Shown piece after piece: positions 14,470 to 15,852 of a DNA stretch of 15,852 nucleotides. The notes under the pieces are model-generated. The model did not search any database and was not told the DNA's origin. It saw only the letters and a program-made list of their open reading frames with translations. Origin of the DNA: an uncultured delta proteobacterium (GTDB taxonomy: Bacteria > Myxococcota_A > Polyangia > Polyangiales > Ga0077539); assembly GCA_903885885.1 (NCBI GenBank), contig CAISKJ010000204.1, positions 1-15,852 of the forward strand, written 5' to 3'. Each line of letters starts with the position of its first letter. The first letter of the stretch is position 1. The position numbers and the translations under genes were made by a program.

Positions 14470-15852
14470 ATGAAGACACCTACGCTCCGCGCGCTCGCCA
14501 CGCTCTGCGCGCTCGCCGTTACGGCGTCGCTGCAGGGGTGCAGCGACACGCGCGCCGTCGTCGGAGGCGCCGCGGACGCCGCCGCGACCGATGTAACCGA
14601 CGACCTCGCGCGCGACGCGCCCGACGCCCTCGACGCCGCCGACGCGCGCGAGACCCGCTGCGGAACGACCCAGCAGAACTGCGGCGGCGTGTGCGTCGAC
14701 CTCGCCGACGATCGCACCAACTGCGGCGCGTGCGGGCTCACCTGCGGCGCTCGCCAGGTGTGCGTCGCCGGGAGCTGCCAGGACAGCTGTCCGCCAGGGC
14801 AGACCACCTGCAACGGCACATGCGTGAACGTGGCCACCGACCGCGAGAGCTGCGGCTCGTGCGGCAACCAGTGCCCCGCCGCGCAGGTGTGCGCGGGCGG
14901 TCGCTGCGTCGAGAGCTGCGCCGCCGCGGCCGACGGTGGCGCCGACGCGTCCGCCGCTGTGACGCTCACCGAGTGCCGCCCCGTCGAGGGGGTGCGCCTC
15001 TGCGCCGACACGCAGAGCGACCGCGCCAACTGCGGCGGGTGCAACGTGCGATGCCCCCTGGGGCAGGTGTGCTATGCGGGTCGGTGCTCGGTGCTGTGCT
15101 CGGCGGGGCAGACGTTCTGCGTCGACCGCTGCGTCGACGTGCGCGCCGACAGCCGCAACTGCGGGGCGTGCGGCAACGCGTGCCCCGCGGGCAACGTGTG
15201 CTCCGACGGGCGCTGCCAGCTCTCGTGCCCCGCGGGCTTCGCAACGTGCGCGGGCGCGTGCCGCGACACGCAGAACGACTCGTCGAACTGCGGCGCGTGC
15301 GGCACCGCGTGTCCTGCGGGGCAGCTTTGCCAGATGGGCGCGTGTCGCCTCTCGTGCCCGACGGGTCAGACGGGATGCGGCGGCGTCTGCGTGAGCACCA
15401 CCAGCGACCGCGCGAACTGCGGCATGTGCGGCAACACGTGCCCCACCGGGCAGGTGTGCTCCATGGGCGTGTGCGGCTTCGAGTGCGCCGCGCCGCTGCA
15501 GCTCTGCGAGAGCGACGGCGTGCGGCGGTGCGTCGCCACGCAGGTCGACGCGAGCAACTGCGGCGCGTGCGGCGCGGTCTGCGCGGCGGGGCAGGTGTGC
15601 CGCGCGGGCGCGTGCGTCGTGGCGTGTCCGCCGGGGCAGAGCAACTGCGCGGGCACGTGCCGTGACCTCGACGGCGACCCCTCCAACTGCGGAGCGTGCG
15701 GAAACGCCTGCCCCGCAGGCCAAATCTGCGCGAGGGGCGCCTGCCGCTTCACGTGCCCCACGGGGCGGACGGGGTGCGCGGGGACGTGCGTGTCGCTGCC
15801 CACCGACCGCGAAAACTGCGGCGCGTGCGGCGCGGTCTGCGCGGCGGGGCAG
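14470..15852 (+). CDS. Secreted Cys-rich repeat lipoprotein, open at window end
   Basis: The frame is open for 461 codons and runs off the right edge. Residues 1-23 are a signal peptide (MKTPTLRALATLCALAVTA) ending in a lipobox-like LQGC, with Cys24 as the lipidated residue and Ser25 next to it. An Asp/Ala-rich spacer reaches to ~61. Then come eight complete units and part of a ninth of a cysteine-rich repeat, about 43 residues (129 bp) each. Each has the pattern C-P-x-G-Q-x-x-C-x-G-x-C, then NCGACGxxC, then GQxCxxGxC. Units 3 and 7 are longer and irregular; unit 3 has an Ala/Asp insert AAAADGGADASA. Such proteins are common in Myxococcota (MXAN_6577-like) and are thought to sit on the cell surface, held by disulfides; function is unknown. 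The start is set by AGGAGG 5 nt upstream. Confidence 0.88.
   Translation, partial: MKTPTLRALATLCALAVTASLQGCSDTRAVVGGAADAAATDVTDDLARDAPDALDAADARETRCGTTQQNCGGVCVDLADDRTNCGACGLTCGARQVCVAGSCQDSCPPGQTTCNGTCVNVATDRESCGSCGNQCPAAQVCAGGRCVESCAAAADGGADASAAVTLTECRPVEGVRLCADTQSDRANCGGCNVRCPLGQVCYAGRCSVLCSAGQTFCVDRCVDVRADSRNCGACGNACPAGNVCSDGRCQLSCPAGFATCAGACRDTQNDSSNCGACGTACPAGQLCQMGACRLSCPTGQTGCGGVCVSTTSDRANCGMCGNTCPTGQVCSMGVCGFECAAPLQLCESDGVRRCVATQVDASNCGACGAVCAAGQVCRAGACVVACPPGQSNCAGTCRDLDGDPSNCGACGNACPAGQICARGACRFTCPTGRTGCAGTCVSLPTDRENCGACGAVCAAGQ
14656..15852 (+). repeat. Tandem ~129-bp coding repeats of the Cys-rich lipoprotein
   Basis: Successive units are spaced about 43 codons apart; for example, the Cys codons opening two adjacent units are at 15226 and 15355, exactly 129 bp apart. 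The most conserved DNA core encodes AACTGCGGCGCGTGCGGC with few changes. The array continues past the window edge, so copy number is unknown. Confidence 0.85.

Noticed and set aside
14439..15665. A 408-codon open frame overlapping the Cys-rich gene in another frame
   Set aside because: Arg-rich shadow frame; the frame from 14470 has a signal peptide, lipobox, Shine-Dalgarno and regular repeats.

Overview
This is a very GC-rich window with strong G/C preference at third codon positions. Together with a cysteine-rich repeat lipoprotein and a PilZ-like domain of a type common in Myxococcus, this suggests a myxobacterium (Myxococcota, perhaps Polyangiales). That placement is inference. I saw no rRNA, tRNA or CRISPR array.

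Left part (1-2000): the window opens in the last 38 codons of an ISAzo13-like transposase. About 480 bp without a convincing gene follow, carrying four copies (the last partial) of a 43-bp tandem repeat rich in small palindromes. Next come an unrecognised 218-residue helical protein, a short intergenic hairpin and a Uma2-family (DUF820) protein. This is the accessory-looking part of the window.

Middle (2039-4948): one large SNF2-type ATPase with an N-terminal SWIM-like zinc finger. It meets head-on, 3 bp away, a small leftward gene whose product resembles a potassium-channel pore with an altered selectivity filter (SVGYSD).

Core (5507-13881): three rightward genes. The first encodes a three-TM protein with a C-terminal OB-fold (YqiJ/NfeD-like) and an unusual Gly-Asp-Ala repeat loop. 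The second is a flotillin (SPFH) of the YqiK type. The third is an 1892-residue AAA+ protein of the 'DNA repair ATPase' (DUF3686) type with a PilZ-like domain at its C-terminus. The first two match the known pairing of NfeD-like proteins with flotillins. The ATPase starts 8 bp after the flotillin and is probably translated from the same message. Channel-like and YqiJ-like genes are divergent across 78 bp, and a leftward TerB-like gene ends 9 bp after the ATPase. The five genes from 4952 to 14304 may therefore form one membrane/stress locus, which is the most interesting part of the window.

Right end (14470-15852): a secreted lipoprotein made of about 43-residue cysteine-rich repeats, still open at the window edge.

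Two starts in the 5428/5507 divergent region have TANNNT-like boxes 6-7 nt before the start codon and no well-placed Shine-Dalgarno, suggesting leaderless transcripts. The flotillin, terB-like and lipoprotein genes have clear Shine-Dalgarno sites.
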